In this document: piece by piece, positions 47,115-55,635 of the stretch
Layout: each line of letters begins with the position of its first letter
Position numbering within the stretch: position 1 is the stretch's first letter
Source of the DNA: Paracoccus saliphilus
GTDB taxonomy: Bacteria > Pseudomonadota > Alphaproteobacteria > Rhodobacterales > Rhodobacteraceae
Direction of reading: 5' to 3'
NCBI GenBank assembly: GCA_003255745.1
Contig: QKYL01000183.1
Coordinates: 1 to 64,000, forward strand
DNA: 64,000 nt
Made by a program: the position numbers and the translations under genes
Notes under the pieces: model-generated
The model's database searches: none
What the model saw: only the letters and a program-made list of their open reading frames with translations
Told to the model about the DNA's origin: nothing

Positions 47115-48251
47115 TCAGTGCAGGTGATCGACCTTGCGCATGTGCTGCGCGATGTCCGCCACCTGGTCCAGCCAGTCCTGGACCAGCAGGGGATCATGGG
47201 GTGCGGCCTGCACGCCGATGGGCAGGCGGCCATTGCGCACGGCCTCGACCGCCAAGGCGACGGGAATCGACACAAGCTGCGCCATCGCGCTGCCGTGGTC
47301 ATTGCCTTGTGCGTCCAGCACCCATTCCTTGTCCCATATCACCTGGCCGCCGCGTTCCGCCCGCAGCGCCACGAACAGCACCACGCGGTCGGGTTCGCCC
47401 TTGGCATAGCTGTTTTCGCGCCAGAACTGGTCGGCCATCTCGCGCAGGCGGGTTTCGCCGGCAGGTCCCTCCAGCGTTTCAATTTCGGCGAAAACAGGCG
47501 ACCATGCCTGCTGCCAACCCTGCAGGCGGATGGTGCCGCGGACAAAGTCCTGCACGTCCCATGCCTCGTCAAAGCCGTACTGCTGCACGAATGGCAGGCT
47601 GTCGCGGTTGGGATATACCTCAAAACTTTCCGGTTCGGGCAGCGGCGCCTGATATGCCTCGATCGCATGCCAAGGCCGGGCCACGTCCCGCACCGCCCCA
47701 CCCCGCAGCGACCGCGACGGGGACCGCAGCGCCCGCAGCACACCCAAGGGCGACCAGCTGAACTTGTAGCGGAAGGGATTGGCCTTTGCCGGCACACCGC
47801 CGCAATAGGAGGTAAAGCGCACCACGTCGCCCGGCTGCGCGACCTGCCGGTAATCGTCCACCAGGTCATGGGCCATCAGGTGGTCGATGCCCGGGTCCAG
47901 CCCGACCTCGTTGACCAATGCCACGCCCGCCGCACGCGCCTCGGCATCCAATGCCGCCATCTCGGGCGAAACATAGCTGGAGCTGACGAAATGTGCCTTC
48001 TTGGCAATGGCCATGCGCGCCAGGGGCACATGCTGGTCGGCCGGCAGCATCGACACGACCACATCGCCTTGGCTGACCACAGCCTCCAGCGCCTCGGGGG
48101 AATATTCGCGGATCTCGCCGGTCAGGTCGCCGACCTCGGCGCGGGCCTTTTCGACCGTGCGGTTCCAGACAAAGACCGGCGCGCCCGCATCGATCAAGCG
48201 GCGCAGTCCGGGGATCGCGCTAAGGCCGGTTCCGACCCAGTGGATGTTCAT
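47115..48251 (-). CDS. Saccharopine dehydrogenase family protein (C-terminal partner type)
   Basis: A 378-residue NAD(P)-binding enzyme. The N-terminal Rossmann part is IHWVGTGLSAIPGLRRLIDAG, then GDVVVSMLPADQHVPLARMAI, SSSYVSPEMAALD and GLDPGIDHLMAHDLVDD, motifs shared with saccharopine reductase and carboxynorspermidine synthase. It overlaps in role with the next gene upstream (separated by one base), so the pair could interconvert lysine and aminoadipate semialdehyde via saccharopine. The exact substrate needs evidence outside sequence. Confidence 0.85.
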   Translation of the reverse strand: MNIHWVGTGLSAIPGLRRLIDAGAPVFVWNRTVEKARAEVGDLTGEIREYSPEALEAVVSQGDVVVSMLPADQHVPLARMAIAKKAHFVSSSYVSPEMAALDAEARAAGVALVNEVGLDPGIDHLMAHDLVDDYRQVAQPGDVVRFTSYCGGVPAKANPFRYKFSWSPLGVLRALRSPSRSLRGGAVRDVARPWHAIEAYQAPLPEPESFEVYPNRDSLPFVQQYGFDEAWDVQDFVRGTIRLQGWQQAWSPVFAEIETLEGPAGETRLREMADQFWRENSYAKGEPDRVVLFVALRAERGGQVIWDKEWVLDAQGNDHGSAMAQLVSIPVALAVEAVRNGRLPIGVQAAPHDPLLVQDWLDQVADIAQHMRKVDHLH

Positions 48252-48252
48252 C

Positions 48253-49308
48253 TCAGACCTCTTTCGAATGGTCGTGGTACAGCCCGCCCGCCCGCGCCCA
48301 GGGGCCAGTGTCGCGCGTATCCAGCCCCTCCAGCACCGGCAGCAGCTGGGCTGCGTAATCCTCCGAGCTTTCGCGCGGCAGCATCGAGGGCAGGTTGTCG
48401 ATCGCCACGACGTCCAGCGGCGGCACCTCGGCCACCCGCAGCGCCGGCTGGTCCCAGCTGGTCGTGCGGTCATAGACCTTGATCGGGGAAAAATCGCTGG
48501 TCGGATCGCAGGCCACGTCGCCGATCACGGTCAGCGCCCGGTTCGGCCCGGTGGCATCGGCCGGGACAAAGACCGGCGCGCCCGGTTGGGCCAGGATCGC
48601 GTTGATGAATATGTCGTGCATCAGCACCTCGGGAAAGGGTCCGCCATGGGCGGTTTCGGCGATGTCCCACTTGGTCACCGAAACCCCCATCTGGGCCAGC
48701 AGGTCGCAGGCGCCCGAACCGACCCGGCCCTTGGCGCCGATCACGATGGCGCGGGGCCGCGGACGGCCGGTCGCGTCCAGATGCGCCCGCAGCGCATCCA
48801 GCAGGTGATGCTTGTCCGGGTAGGCGCCGACCGGCCCGCAGATCCCGCCCGACTGCTGCGCGACCCAGCAGTCCAGCGACACGGCCGCCCCCGCATAGCC
48901 CGCCCAATAGCCAAAGGCCGCCAGCCGCCGTCCCGCGTCATCCGTCAGGTATTCCAGGTCGTACAGCGTCCCGCCGCCTTCCTTGAAGCGCCGCAGCAGG
49001 GTTTGGCCAGCCGGCTGCCCCTTGTAGGCATGGCCGAACATGATGTGGCGGTGGCGCAGGGGGGTACCGTCCTCGGGCAGCTCCTTCAGGCCGAAGATGA
49101 TCGCGTCGTCCGGCGCGGTGGGCCAGCTGCCTTCGGGCGCAATGGCGGCGCCCGCCTTGGCATAGGCCTCGGTCGGGATGACCCGGCGCGGGCTTTCCTC
49201 GACCGTGACGGTCATGCCCTGCCCGATCAGACGGGACACGCCATCAGGCGTGATGCCCACGCGATCCTCGTTCGGGCGGCTTTCCGCCCTGACCCACAGA
49301 TGTGTCAT
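48253..49308 (-). CDS. Saccharopine dehydrogenase (NAD+, L-lysine-forming) type
   Basis: A 351-residue LYS1-type enzyme of the alanine dehydrogenase/PNT family fold. N-terminal WVRAESRPNEDRVGITPDGV is typical of this fold, and IVIGAKGRVGSGACDLLAQMG near 210-230 is the NAD-binding site. The characteristic GHAYKGQPAGQ and YDLEYLTDD segments are seen. The ATG at 49308 has a perfect GGAGGTGGGG ribosome-binding site; a GTG two codons upstream is not preferred. It pairs with the gene at 47115. Confidence 0.9.
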   Translation of the reverse strand: MTHLWVRAESRPNEDRVGITPDGVSRLIGQGMTVTVEESPRRVIPTEAYAKAGAAIAPEGSWPTAPDDAIIFGLKELPEDGTPLRHRHIMFGHAYKGQPAGQTLLRRFKEGGGTLYDLEYLTDDAGRRLAAFGYWAGYAGAAVSLDCWVAQQSGGICGPVGAYPDKHHLLDALRAHLDATGRPRPRAIVIGAKGRVGSGACDLLAQMGVSVTKWDIAETAHGGPFPEVLMHDIFINAILAQPGAPVFVPADATGPNRALTVIGDVACDPTSDFSPIKVYDRTTSWDQPALRVAEVPPLDVVAIDNLPSMLPRESSEDYAAQLLPVLEGLDTRDTGPWARAGGLYHDHSKEV

Positions 49309-49435
49309 CCCCACCTCCTAGCGACCCTGTCGCCTGCAGGTGTAGGTTACGAAAACGCAGGCTGCAAGGAAGGGAACCGGCATGGGGCCTGCCGGGTTCT
49401 GTGGCGTTATCCACCCTTCGGCACAAGGATTTCCC

Positions 49436-50209
49436 ATGCGACTGAATCGCCGCACCGGACTGAAGCTGACCGCCGCCCTGATGGGCAGCGCGCTGATCCC
49501 GACCTTTGCCCAAGCTCAGGCCGCGCCCCAGGAACACCGCCACCCGGTCGAGGGCGGCGAGGTCGTCATCCACCCCGTCAGCCATGCCAGCATGGTGCTG
49601 GAAACCCCGGCGGGCGTGATCATGGTCGATCCGGTGGGCGGGGCCGAGGCTTATGCCGACCTTCCCGCGCCCGACCTGATCCTGATCACGCATGAACACG
49701 GCGACCATTATGACCAGCCGACGCTGGACGCCCTGCCCGAAGTGCCGATCATCGCAAACCAGGCCGTCCACGACATGCTGCCCCAGGCGATGCAGGCGCG
49801 CAGCACGGTCATGGCCAATGGCGACACGCGCGAGGCACTTGGCATCCAGATCGAGGCGATCCCTGCCTACAACATCACCGAGGATCGCCTGCAGTATCAC
49901 CCCGAGGGGCGCGACAACGGCTATATCCTGACCCTGGGCGGCAAGCGCTTCCTGATCGCGGGCGACACCGAAGACACGCCGGAGTTGCGGGCGCTGAGTG
50001 ACATCCACGTGGCCTTCCTGCCCATGAACCTGCCCTATACGATGACCGTGCAGCAGGCGGCCGAGGCGGTGGCCGCCTTTACCCCGGATGTCGTCTATCC
50101 TTATCATCACCGCGACAGCGACCTGGACGAGTTCACGCGCTTGGTGAACGAAGGCGGGTCGGGCACCGAAGTCGTGGTGGCCGAATGGTATCCGCAGGGC
50201 GACAGCTGA
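49436..50209 (+). CDS. Exported MBL-fold metal-dependent hydrolase (UlaG-like)
   Basis: A 257-residue metallo-beta-lactamase fold protein. The N-terminus RLNRRTGLKLTAALMG followed by a hydrophobic stretch and AQAQA looks like a twin-arginine signal. Zinc-ligand motifs are HASMVLE, THEHGDHYDQ (HxHxDH as HEHGDH near 95-100), AGDTEDTPE and YPYHHRDSD. UlaG-type relatives hydrolyse lactones or phosphodiesters; the substrate is unknown. The ATG at 49436 fits the Tat signal. Confidence 0.87.
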   Translation: MRLNRRTGLKLTAALMGSALIPTFAQAQAAPQEHRHPVEGGEVVIHPVSHASMVLETPAGVIMVDPVGGAEAYADLPAPDLILITHEHGDHYDQPTLDALPEVPIIANQAVHDMLPQAMQARSTVMANGDTREALGIQIEAIPAYNITEDRLQYHPEGRDNGYILTLGGKRFLIAGDTEDTPELRALSDIHVAFLPMNLPYTMTVQQAAEAVAAFTPDVVYPYHHRDSDLDEFTRLVNEGGSGTEVVVAEWYPQGDS

Positions 50210-50218
50210 GCCTTTCCG

Positions 50219-50926
50219 ATGCGGCGGCGCCGCCTGACCGTCCTGGCGGCGCTGATTGTCGCGGTGTCGGCCTTGGGTGCCCTCGCGATGTGGCTGTGGC
50301 CCTCGCTGCCGGCCTTGCAGTCGGATCTGGGGGCGCTCCATGACCTGATCGAACAGGGACAAGGGTGGCGCGCGCGTAATCCGCGGCTGGCGGCGCTGGC
50401 CTTTTTGACGCTTCTGGCGATCGGCGGGGCACTGCCGCTGCCGATTATCGTGGCGATGTCGCTGGCGGGCGGGGCCTTCTTCGGCTTCTGGCTGGGGCTG
50501 GCACTTGCATGGGCAGGCACCGTCGCGGCGGCCCTGCTGACCTTTCTGGCGGCGCGCCATTTGCTGACGGGCGGGGTGCGCCGTCTGCTGGGCCGCAGGG
50601 TGCAGCAACTGGACCAGATGGTGGACCGTGACGGGGCGCTGGCGCTTCTCAGCCTGCGCATGGCGCCCGCCTTGCCCTTTTTCCTGCTGAACCTGCTGTC
50701 GGGCCTCAGCACCATGCCGCTTGGCGTCTATGCGGCCGTGACTGCATTGGGCATACTGCCCAACAAGGTCATCCTTTCTGCCGCGGGAACCGAGTTGGCC
50801 GAGATCGACCAGATCGCCGATATTGTGGGACCGCGCGTCATTGTCGTCGTCGCGGCGCTGGCGGTCTTTCCGTGGATCGCGCGCTGGCTGTCCCGGCGCC
50901 TGCGCCGCCCCCCGGCCCAAGCATAG
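50219..50926 (+). CDS. VTT-domain (TVP38/TMEM64, DedA-like) membrane protein
   Basis: A 235-residue membrane protein of the VTT/DedA superfamily. The signature runs from GALPLPIIVAMSLAGGAFFGFW through LRMAPALPFFLLNLLSGLS and GILPNKVILSAAGTEL, with re-entrant-loop Pro/Gly and the conserved Arg in LSLRMAP. Such proteins are thought to scramble or transport lipids such as undecaprenyl phosphate or phosphatidylethanolamine. It starts ten bases after the MBL gene and may share its transcript. Confidence 0.88.
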   Translation: MRRRRLTVLAALIVAVSALGALAMWLWPSLPALQSDLGALHDLIEQGQGWRARNPRLAALAFLTLLAIGGALPLPIIVAMSLAGGAFFGFWLGLALAWAGTVAAALLTFLAARHLLTGGVRRLLGRRVQQLDQMVDRDGALALLSLRMAPALPFFLLNLLSGLSTMPLGVYAAVTALGILPNKVILSAAGTELAEIDQIADIVGPRVIVVVAALAVFPWIARWLSRRLRRPPAQA

Positions 50927-50938
50927 GGGGGCACGCGC

Positions 50939-51589
50939 TCAAAAAGGCACAGGCGCGGAAAAGCCGATCTGCACGCCGCTGTCGGGATGTCGAAACCGCA
51001 GGCTTTCGGCATGCAGCATCAGGCGCGGGTGTTCCGCCGCGGCCCCTGCTGCGTAAAGCGGATCGCCCAGGATCGGGTGGCCGGTCTGGGCCATGTGCAC
51101 GCGCAGCTGGTGACTGCGGCCGGTCACGGGCATCAACCGCACCCGCGTCTCGTCATCGCCGGCGCGGATCACCCGCCAGTCGGTCTGGGCTGGGCGTCCC
51201 TCGACATGGTCGACCTTCTGGCGCGGACGGTTGGGCCAATCCACGATCAAGGGCAGATCGACCCGTCCCGTCTTGGGCGCCAGCCGTCCCGTAACGCGGG
51301 CGACATAGACTTTTTTTACGACCCGCTCCTCGAACTGGCGGGACAGGGTGCGCTGTGCATGCGGGGTCAGTGCAAAGACCATCACACCAGACGTGTCCAG
51401 GTCCAGCCGGTGGACCAGCAGTACGGTCGGGAAAACATTGCGCAGCCGCGCGATCAGGCAGTCGGACCGCTCCTCGCCCCGCCCCGGCACCGACAGCAGG
51501 CCGGACGGCTTGTCCACCACCAGCACCTCGTGATCGGCATGGATGACGACGGGCGCATCGGGCGGCGGGGCATAGACGAATTCGGTCAT
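50939..51589 (-). CDS. RluA-type RNA pseudouridine synthase
   Basis: A 216-residue pseudouridine synthase with the catalytic Asp in VHRLDLDTSGVMVFA (HRLDxxTSG motif) and the downstream RSHQLRVHMAQTGHPILGDPLY block. It lacks an N-terminal S4 domain, like RluA itself, which modifies 23S U746 and some tRNAs; the exact target is uncertain. The ATG at 51589 overlaps the stop of the LysE gene by four bases (ATGA). The much longer open frame upstream is read-through. Confidence 0.93.
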   Translation of the reverse strand: MTEFVYAPPPDAPVVIHADHEVLVVDKPSGLLSVPGRGEERSDCLIARLRNVFPTVLLVHRLDLDTSGVMVFALTPHAQRTLSRQFEERVVKKVYVARVTGRLAPKTGRVDLPLIVDWPNRPRQKVDHVEGRPAQTDWRVIRAGDDETRVRLMPVTGRSHQLRVHMAQTGHPILGDPLYAAGAAAEHPRLMLHAESLRFRHPDSGVQIGFSAPVPF

Positions 51590-52212
51590 TTCGCCACAAG
51601 GCGGACGGCCAGCCCCGCGAACATCACCGCCGCGATCTTGTTGACCAGCCCAAGGCGCTTGCCGATCACATGCCCCGCCACGCCACCCACGATGCCATAG
51701 CCCATGGTGACCAGCGTCCCGGTAAAGGCAAAGATCAGCCCCAGCCCCAGGATCTGCTGCCAGACGGGACCCCAGGCCGGATTGGTGAACTGCGGCAGAA
51801 AGGCCAGCAGGAACAGCACCGGCTTGGGGTTCAGCGCGTTGGACAGAAAGCCCCGCCGGATAATGTTCCAGACCCGGACGCTGCCGCGGGCCGAAGGATC
51901 GGCATCGCCCGCCCGCCAGCTTTTCCACGCCAGCCAAAGCAGATAGGCGGCGCCCGCGTATTTGATTGCCCGCAGCGCCTCGGGATGGGCGGCCACCAGC
52001 GCCCCCAGGCCCACGGTCGCAAGGGCCACATGCATCAGCACGCCCAGACCCACGCCAAATCCCGCCCATGCCCCCGCGCGCGGGCCGCCCTGGATGCCGC
52101 AGGCGCTGGCAAAGAACACGTCCTGGCCGGGGGCAAAGTTCAGGACCAGCCCGCCCGCGACAAAGGCCATCAGCTGCCCCGCGGGAATGCTGGCCAGCGT
52201 GTCCCAGATCAT
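51586..52212 (-). CDS. LysE/RhtB family amino-acid exporter
   Basis: A 208-residue inner-membrane exporter with six hydrophobic segments. The family N-terminal block is VLNFAPGQDVFFASACGIQGGPRAGAWAGFGVGLG (within 23-57), with a later SNALNPKPVLFLLAFLPQF. It probably exports an amino acid such as threonine, homoserine or lysine. It overlaps the GFA gene upstream (four bases) and the pseudouridine synthase downstream (four bases), forming a tight minus-strand operon from 53040 down. Confidence 0.9.
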   Translation of the reverse strand: MIWDTLASIPAGQLMAFVAGGLVLNFAPGQDVFFASACGIQGGPRAGAWAGFGVGLGVLMHVALATVGLGALVAAHPEALRAIKYAGAAYLLWLAWKSWRAGDADPSARGSVRVWNIIRRGFLSNALNPKPVLFLLAFLPQFTNPAWGPVWQQILGLGLIFAFTGTLVTMGYGIVGGVAGHVIGKRLGLVNKIAAVMFAGLAVRLVAK

Positions 52213-52598
52213 TCGGGGGCCTCCTGCGGCCATTGCGGCAGGCCGTCCCCGATCAGATAATAGTCGCCCTTGTCCGCGACAAAGATATGCGCCTCCAGCG
52301 TCAGGCCGGTCGGCTGATCCAGGGCGCCGGCCGCGACATCGACCTCGGTCCCGTCACGCCGTTTCCAGAACAGCGCACTGCCGCATTCGGTGCAGAAACC
52401 ACGTTCCGCCACCTGGGACGAGTCGAACCAGCGGACCGGGCCGCTGACCTGCAGGTCCCGAACCCCGGCCGCCGCCCAGACATGGCCGGACCACCGGCGG
52501 CACTGGCCGCAATGGCAGGCGCGCAGGGCATCATCCACCCAGGTTCCGCTGAACTGCACGGCACCGCACAGGCAGTGCCCCTTGACCTCATGTGCCAC
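52209..52598 (-). CDS. GFA (CENP-V/glutathione-dependent formaldehyde-activating-like) family protein
   Basis: A 129-residue zinc protein with the three Cys sets of the GFA/CENP-V domain: HCLCGAVQF near the N-terminus, CHCGQCRRWSG in the middle and CTECGSALFWK later. Gfa adds glutathione to formaldehyde in Paracoccus; most family members have no tested function. The start is a GTG behind a very good GGAGGTTTT site; it overlaps the 3' end of the preceding gene by 11 bases. An upstream longer frame is not protein-like. Confidence 0.88.
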   Translation of the reverse strand: MAHEVKGHCLCGAVQFSGTWVDDALRACHCGQCRRWSGHVWAAAGVRDLQVSGPVRWFDSSQVAERGFCTECGSALFWKRRDGTEVDVAAGALDQPTGLTLEAHIFVADKGDYYLIGDGLPQWPQEAPE

Positions 52599-53040
52599 CG
52601 AAAACCTCCTCCAGAATCGCACCCAGGGCCGCGGCGTCGCGCGCATCAAAGGCGTCGGGCCGGTCGCTGTCGATGTCCAGCACGCCAATCAGCCGCCCGT
52701 CCTGGCCCAGCACGGGCAGCACGATTTCCGACCGGGTGCTGCTGGAACAGGCGATGTGTCCGGGGAATGCCTCGACATCGGGAACGATCTGGACCTGTCG
52801 CGTGCGCGCCGCCGCCCCGCAGACCCCGCGCGAGAAGGGGATCACCAGGCAGCCGTGACCGCCCTGGTAGGGGCCGATCTTCAGCAGGTCGGGGCCCACC
52901 ACGCGATAGAAGCCGGTCCAGTCGAACCGGTCGTCGGAATGATGCAGTTCGCAGGCCACGGTCGCCATCAGCGCGACCTCGTCGGTCTCGCCGTGGCAAA
53001 GGGCGCGGATGCGCGCCGCCAGATCGTCATAATCGCTCAT
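52588..53040 (-). CDS. msrC: Free methionine-(R)-sulfoxide reductase (GAF domain)
   Basis: A 150-residue GAF-domain enzyme that reduces free Met-R-sulfoxide. Cys64, Cys74 and Cys98 have exactly the spacing of the E. coli enzyme's Cys84, Cys94 and Cys118. They lie in GGHGCLVIPFSRGVCGAAART and AFPGHIACSSSTRSEIVLPV (61-80 and 91-110). The GVLDIDSDRPDAF block closes the domain. It starts the minus-strand operon and is divergent from the sensor kinase. Its function complements the periplasmic msrPQ at the left end of the window. Confidence 0.93.
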   Translation of the reverse strand: MSDYDDLAARIRALCHGETDEVALMATVACELHHSDDRFDWTGFYRVVGPDLLKIGPYQGGHGCLVIPFSRGVCGAAARTRQVQIVPDVEAFPGHIACSSSTRSEIVLPVLGQDGRLIGVLDIDSDRPDAFDARDAAALGAILEEVFGGT

Positions 53041-53153
53041 TCCCCCTGTCTAGCCGTGGCCGGCGAGACAGGAAAGCGGCGAAATGGGTCCTGAACCCAG
53101 GGCCGGGCACGTCGCCCATTGCCGCCGCCCGCGCGCGGGGCCAGTTTGGCGCC

Positions 53154-54485
53154 ATGACGCTTCGCACCCGCATCCTTCTGGTGATCCTGGCCATGCAGCT
53201 GTTGCTGATCGGCGTGCTGGCAGCCGGCAGCCTGGACCGGCTGAGGCGCGACATCGCGACCGAGACGCGAATGGGCGCGCAGACCGCCCGCGACCTGGTT
53301 CTGGCCACGATCGGCACCATGCAGGGTGCAGTGCCGCCCGACCGGATCATGGCGCTGCTGCCCGAGCGGCTGACCGAGCCGCACCACGCCCGCATCGGCG
53401 TTGTGGACGGGCTGGACGGGACGCTGCGCCAGCCGCCAGGCCCCCCGGACCCGGTCCTGCGCCGGCCGGATTGGTTCGCGGCCCTGGTGGCGCCCGACCC
53501 GCAGGAGATGCGCCTGCCGGTGGTCGTCGGTGGCCGTCCGCGCGGCTATGTCCTGATTACCGGCGACCCGGCGGCCGAGATTGCCCGCGCCTGGCGCGAC
53601 ATGCGCGACCTGATGATCCTGGCGCTGGCGACGGCCGGGCTGCAGGCGCTGCTGATTGCCTGGGCCGTGCGCCAGGCGCTGCGCCCGGTCGGCACCATCG
53701 CCACGCGCCTGTCGGACCTGATCCGGGGCGACCTGGAAACCCGCATCGGCCCCCTGCCGCAGCCCGAACTGGCGCCCCTGGCGCGGCACGTGGACCGGCT
53801 GGCCGAGACTCTGGAACAGGCCCAGGCCGACCGCCGCCGGCTGCAGCAGCAGATCGTCGCCCGCGCCGATGCCGAGCGCATGGCCATCGCCCGCGACCTG
53901 CATGACGAGATGGGCCCCTGCCTCTTTGGCCTTCGGGTCGAGGCCGACGCGCTGCGCGAGGCGGCCCCGGACGCGGCCACCGCCCAATCCGCCGCCCAGA
54001 TCGCGGCCATCGCCGAACAGATCTCCCGCGTGAACCGGACGCTGCTGAACGACCTGCGCCCGATGGCGGTGGGTCAGTTGCCCCTGCCTACCGTGCTGGG
54101 CGATTACGTCGACGACCTGAACCGCCGCTTTCCCGAAACGCGGTTTCAGCTTGAGGTCGCCTCGGGCCTGCCGGAACCCGACGAAGCGACGGCCCTGACC
54201 CTGTTCCGCATCCTGCAGGAGGGGACAACCAATGCCCTGCGCCATGCGGCGGCGCGGTCCGTGACGATCCGGCTCTGGACCGACCCGGCGCATTGGCGCA
54301 TGATCCTGTCCGATGATGGCCAGGGGATCGCCCCCGACCGACGCGAGGGGACCGGCCTGACGGGCATGCGCGAACGCATTACCCTTCTTGGGGGAAATCT
54401 GGCCATCCAGTCGGACGGAGCCGGGACGCGCTTGCAGGCCCGGCTGCCGCGACAGCAGACGGACAGGAACAGGACGACGAAGTGA
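53154..54485 (+). CDS. Sensor histidine kinase, NarX/DegS-like (HisKA_3)
   Basis: A 443-residue membrane sensor. It has one hydrophobic helix at about 6-25, a ~130-residue extracytoplasmic domain, a second helix near 153-171, a HAMP-like linker with RLSDLIRGDLETRIGPL (185-201), and a HisKA_3 dimerisation domain with His250 in ARDLHDEMG. ATPase boxes are QEGTTNALRHA (N), DDGQGIAPD (G1) and GTGLTGMRERI (G2). The ligand is unknown. Its last four bases overlap the regulator start, and the pair runs into DUF2478-TusA-MbfA. Confidence 0.92.
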   Translation: MTLRTRILLVILAMQLLLIGVLAAGSLDRLRRDIATETRMGAQTARDLVLATIGTMQGAVPPDRIMALLPERLTEPHHARIGVVDGLDGTLRQPPGPPDPVLRRPDWFAALVAPDPQEMRLPVVVGGRPRGYVLITGDPAAEIARAWRDMRDLMILALATAGLQALLIAWAVRQALRPVGTIATRLSDLIRGDLETRIGPLPQPELAPLARHVDRLAETLEQAQADRRRLQQQIVARADAERMAIARDLHDEMGPCLFGLRVEADALREAAPDAATAQSAAQIAAIAEQISRVNRTLLNDLRPMAVGQLPLPTVLGDYVDDLNRRFPETRFQLEVASGLPEPDEATALTLFRILQEGTTNALRHAAARSVTIRLWTDPAHWRMILSDDGQGIAPDRREGTGLTGMRERITLLGGNLAIQSDGAGTRLQARLPRQQTDRNRTTK

Positions 54486-55108
54486 CGAAACGCGCCTTGG
54501 TCATCGACGACCACCCCATCACCCACCTGGGCGCAAGCCGCCTGCTGCGCGACCTGGGCTATGACGCCGTGGGTCAGGCGATGTCGGGCGAGGAGGCACT
54601 GGCGCAGCTGGCAGCGGACCCTGCGCCGGACCTGATCGTCCTGGATATCAGCCTGCCGGGCACCGGAGGGCTGGAGCTGGTGGCGCCCCTGAAGGCCGCA
54701 GCGCCGGCGGGGCGCATCCTGATCTTTTCGATGAACGACCAGACAGGCTTTGCCGCCCGCGCGCTGCAGGCCGGGGCACAAGGATTTCTGTCCAAGAACG
54801 CGCCGCCCGCCGATTTCCGCGAGGCGGTCCGCACGCTGGAGGCGGGCGAGTTTTACCTGGCGCCCAAGCAGGCCATGGCGCTGGCCACGCTGCGGGCCGG
54901 AGCCGCCGGCGACCCCTTGGGGGCGCTGTCCGACCGCGAACGGCAGGTTTTGACCCTGATCGGGCAAGGGAATAGCCTTCAGGCCATCGCGGACCGGCTT
55001 GGCGTCAGTTACAAGACCGCCGCCAACACTTCGTCCGCGCTGAAAAAGAAGCTGGGCGTGGACGGCATCAACGGGCTGATGAAATTCGCGCTGGATAGCG
55101 GCGTCTGA
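54482..55108 (+). CDS. NarL/FixJ-family response regulator
   Basis: A 208-residue regulator with receiver domain (DD9-10, phospho-acceptor Asp55 in VLDISLPG, Lys in FLSKNAPP) and a C-terminal LuxR-type HTH (LSDRERQVLTLIGQGNSLQAIADRL, then VSYKTAANTSSALKKKLG). It is a GTG start overlapping the kinase stop (GTGA), so kinase and regulator are made together. Targets are unknown; the immediately following DUF2478, tusA and mbfA genes are natural candidates. Confidence 0.93.
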   Translation: MTKRALVIDDHPITHLGASRLLRDLGYDAVGQAMSGEEALAQLAADPAPDLIVLDISLPGTGGLELVAPLKAAAPAGRILIFSMNDQTGFAARALQAGAQGFLSKNAPPADFREAVRTLEAGEFYLAPKQAMALATLRAGAAGDPLGALSDRERQVLTLIGQGNSLQAIADRLGVSYKTAANTSSALKKKLGVDGINGLMKFALDSGV

Positions 55109-55122
55109 AGAAAGGGAACCCC

Positions 55123-55635
55123 ATGCTGGCATGGTTCACCATGGACGAGACCGCCGCCCCCGGCCAGGCCGACCGGCTGGTCGAGGATGTGGCCCGCGTC
55201 CTGCAGGCGCGCGGCCTGCGGCTGGCGGGCGCGGTGCAGCGCAACCTTGATTTCGGGCCGGACAGCCCCTGTGACATGGACATGGTTGTCATCGGGGACG
55301 AGGGCGCGCCGATCCGCATCTCGCAATCCTTGGGACCGGGCGCCTCGGGTTGCCGGCTGGACACCGGCGCGCTGGAACAGGCCGTGGCGCGGGCTGCGCC
55401 GCATCTGCGGGGCGCGGATATTGTGGTCGTGCCCAAGTTCGGGCGGCAGGAGGCCATCGGCCGCGGCTTTCGCAGCCTGATCGGCGAAGCCGCCGCCGCG
55501 GGCCTGCCGGTTGTGCTGTACGTGCCACGCCAGCAGCGCGAGGCGTTTCTGGATTTTGCAGGCGATCTGGCGGTCCAGGTGGCGCCCGACGATCTGGCCG
55601 GCTGGTGCCTGAGCCGTTTCGCGGAAGCGACATGA
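55123..55635 (+). CDS. DUF2478 domain protein
   Basis: A 170-residue cytosolic protein resembling DUF2478, a family of unknown function that often sits with molybdenum or nitrogen-metabolism genes. Recognisable parts are DMDMVVIGDEGAPIRISQSLGPGASGCRLD (within 48-78) and FGRQEAIGRGFRSLIGEA near 113-130. There is no classic P-loop in the N-terminal part. It follows the response regulator by 14 bases and overlaps the tusA start by four bases. Confidence 0.75.
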   Translation: MLAWFTMDETAAPGQADRLVEDVARVLQARGLRLAGAVQRNLDFGPDSPCDMDMVVIGDEGAPIRISQSLGPGASGCRLDTGALEQAVARAAPHLRGADIVVVPKFGRQEAIGRGFRSLIGEAAAAGLPVVLYVPRQQREAFLDFAGDLAVQVAPDDLAGWCLSRFAEAT

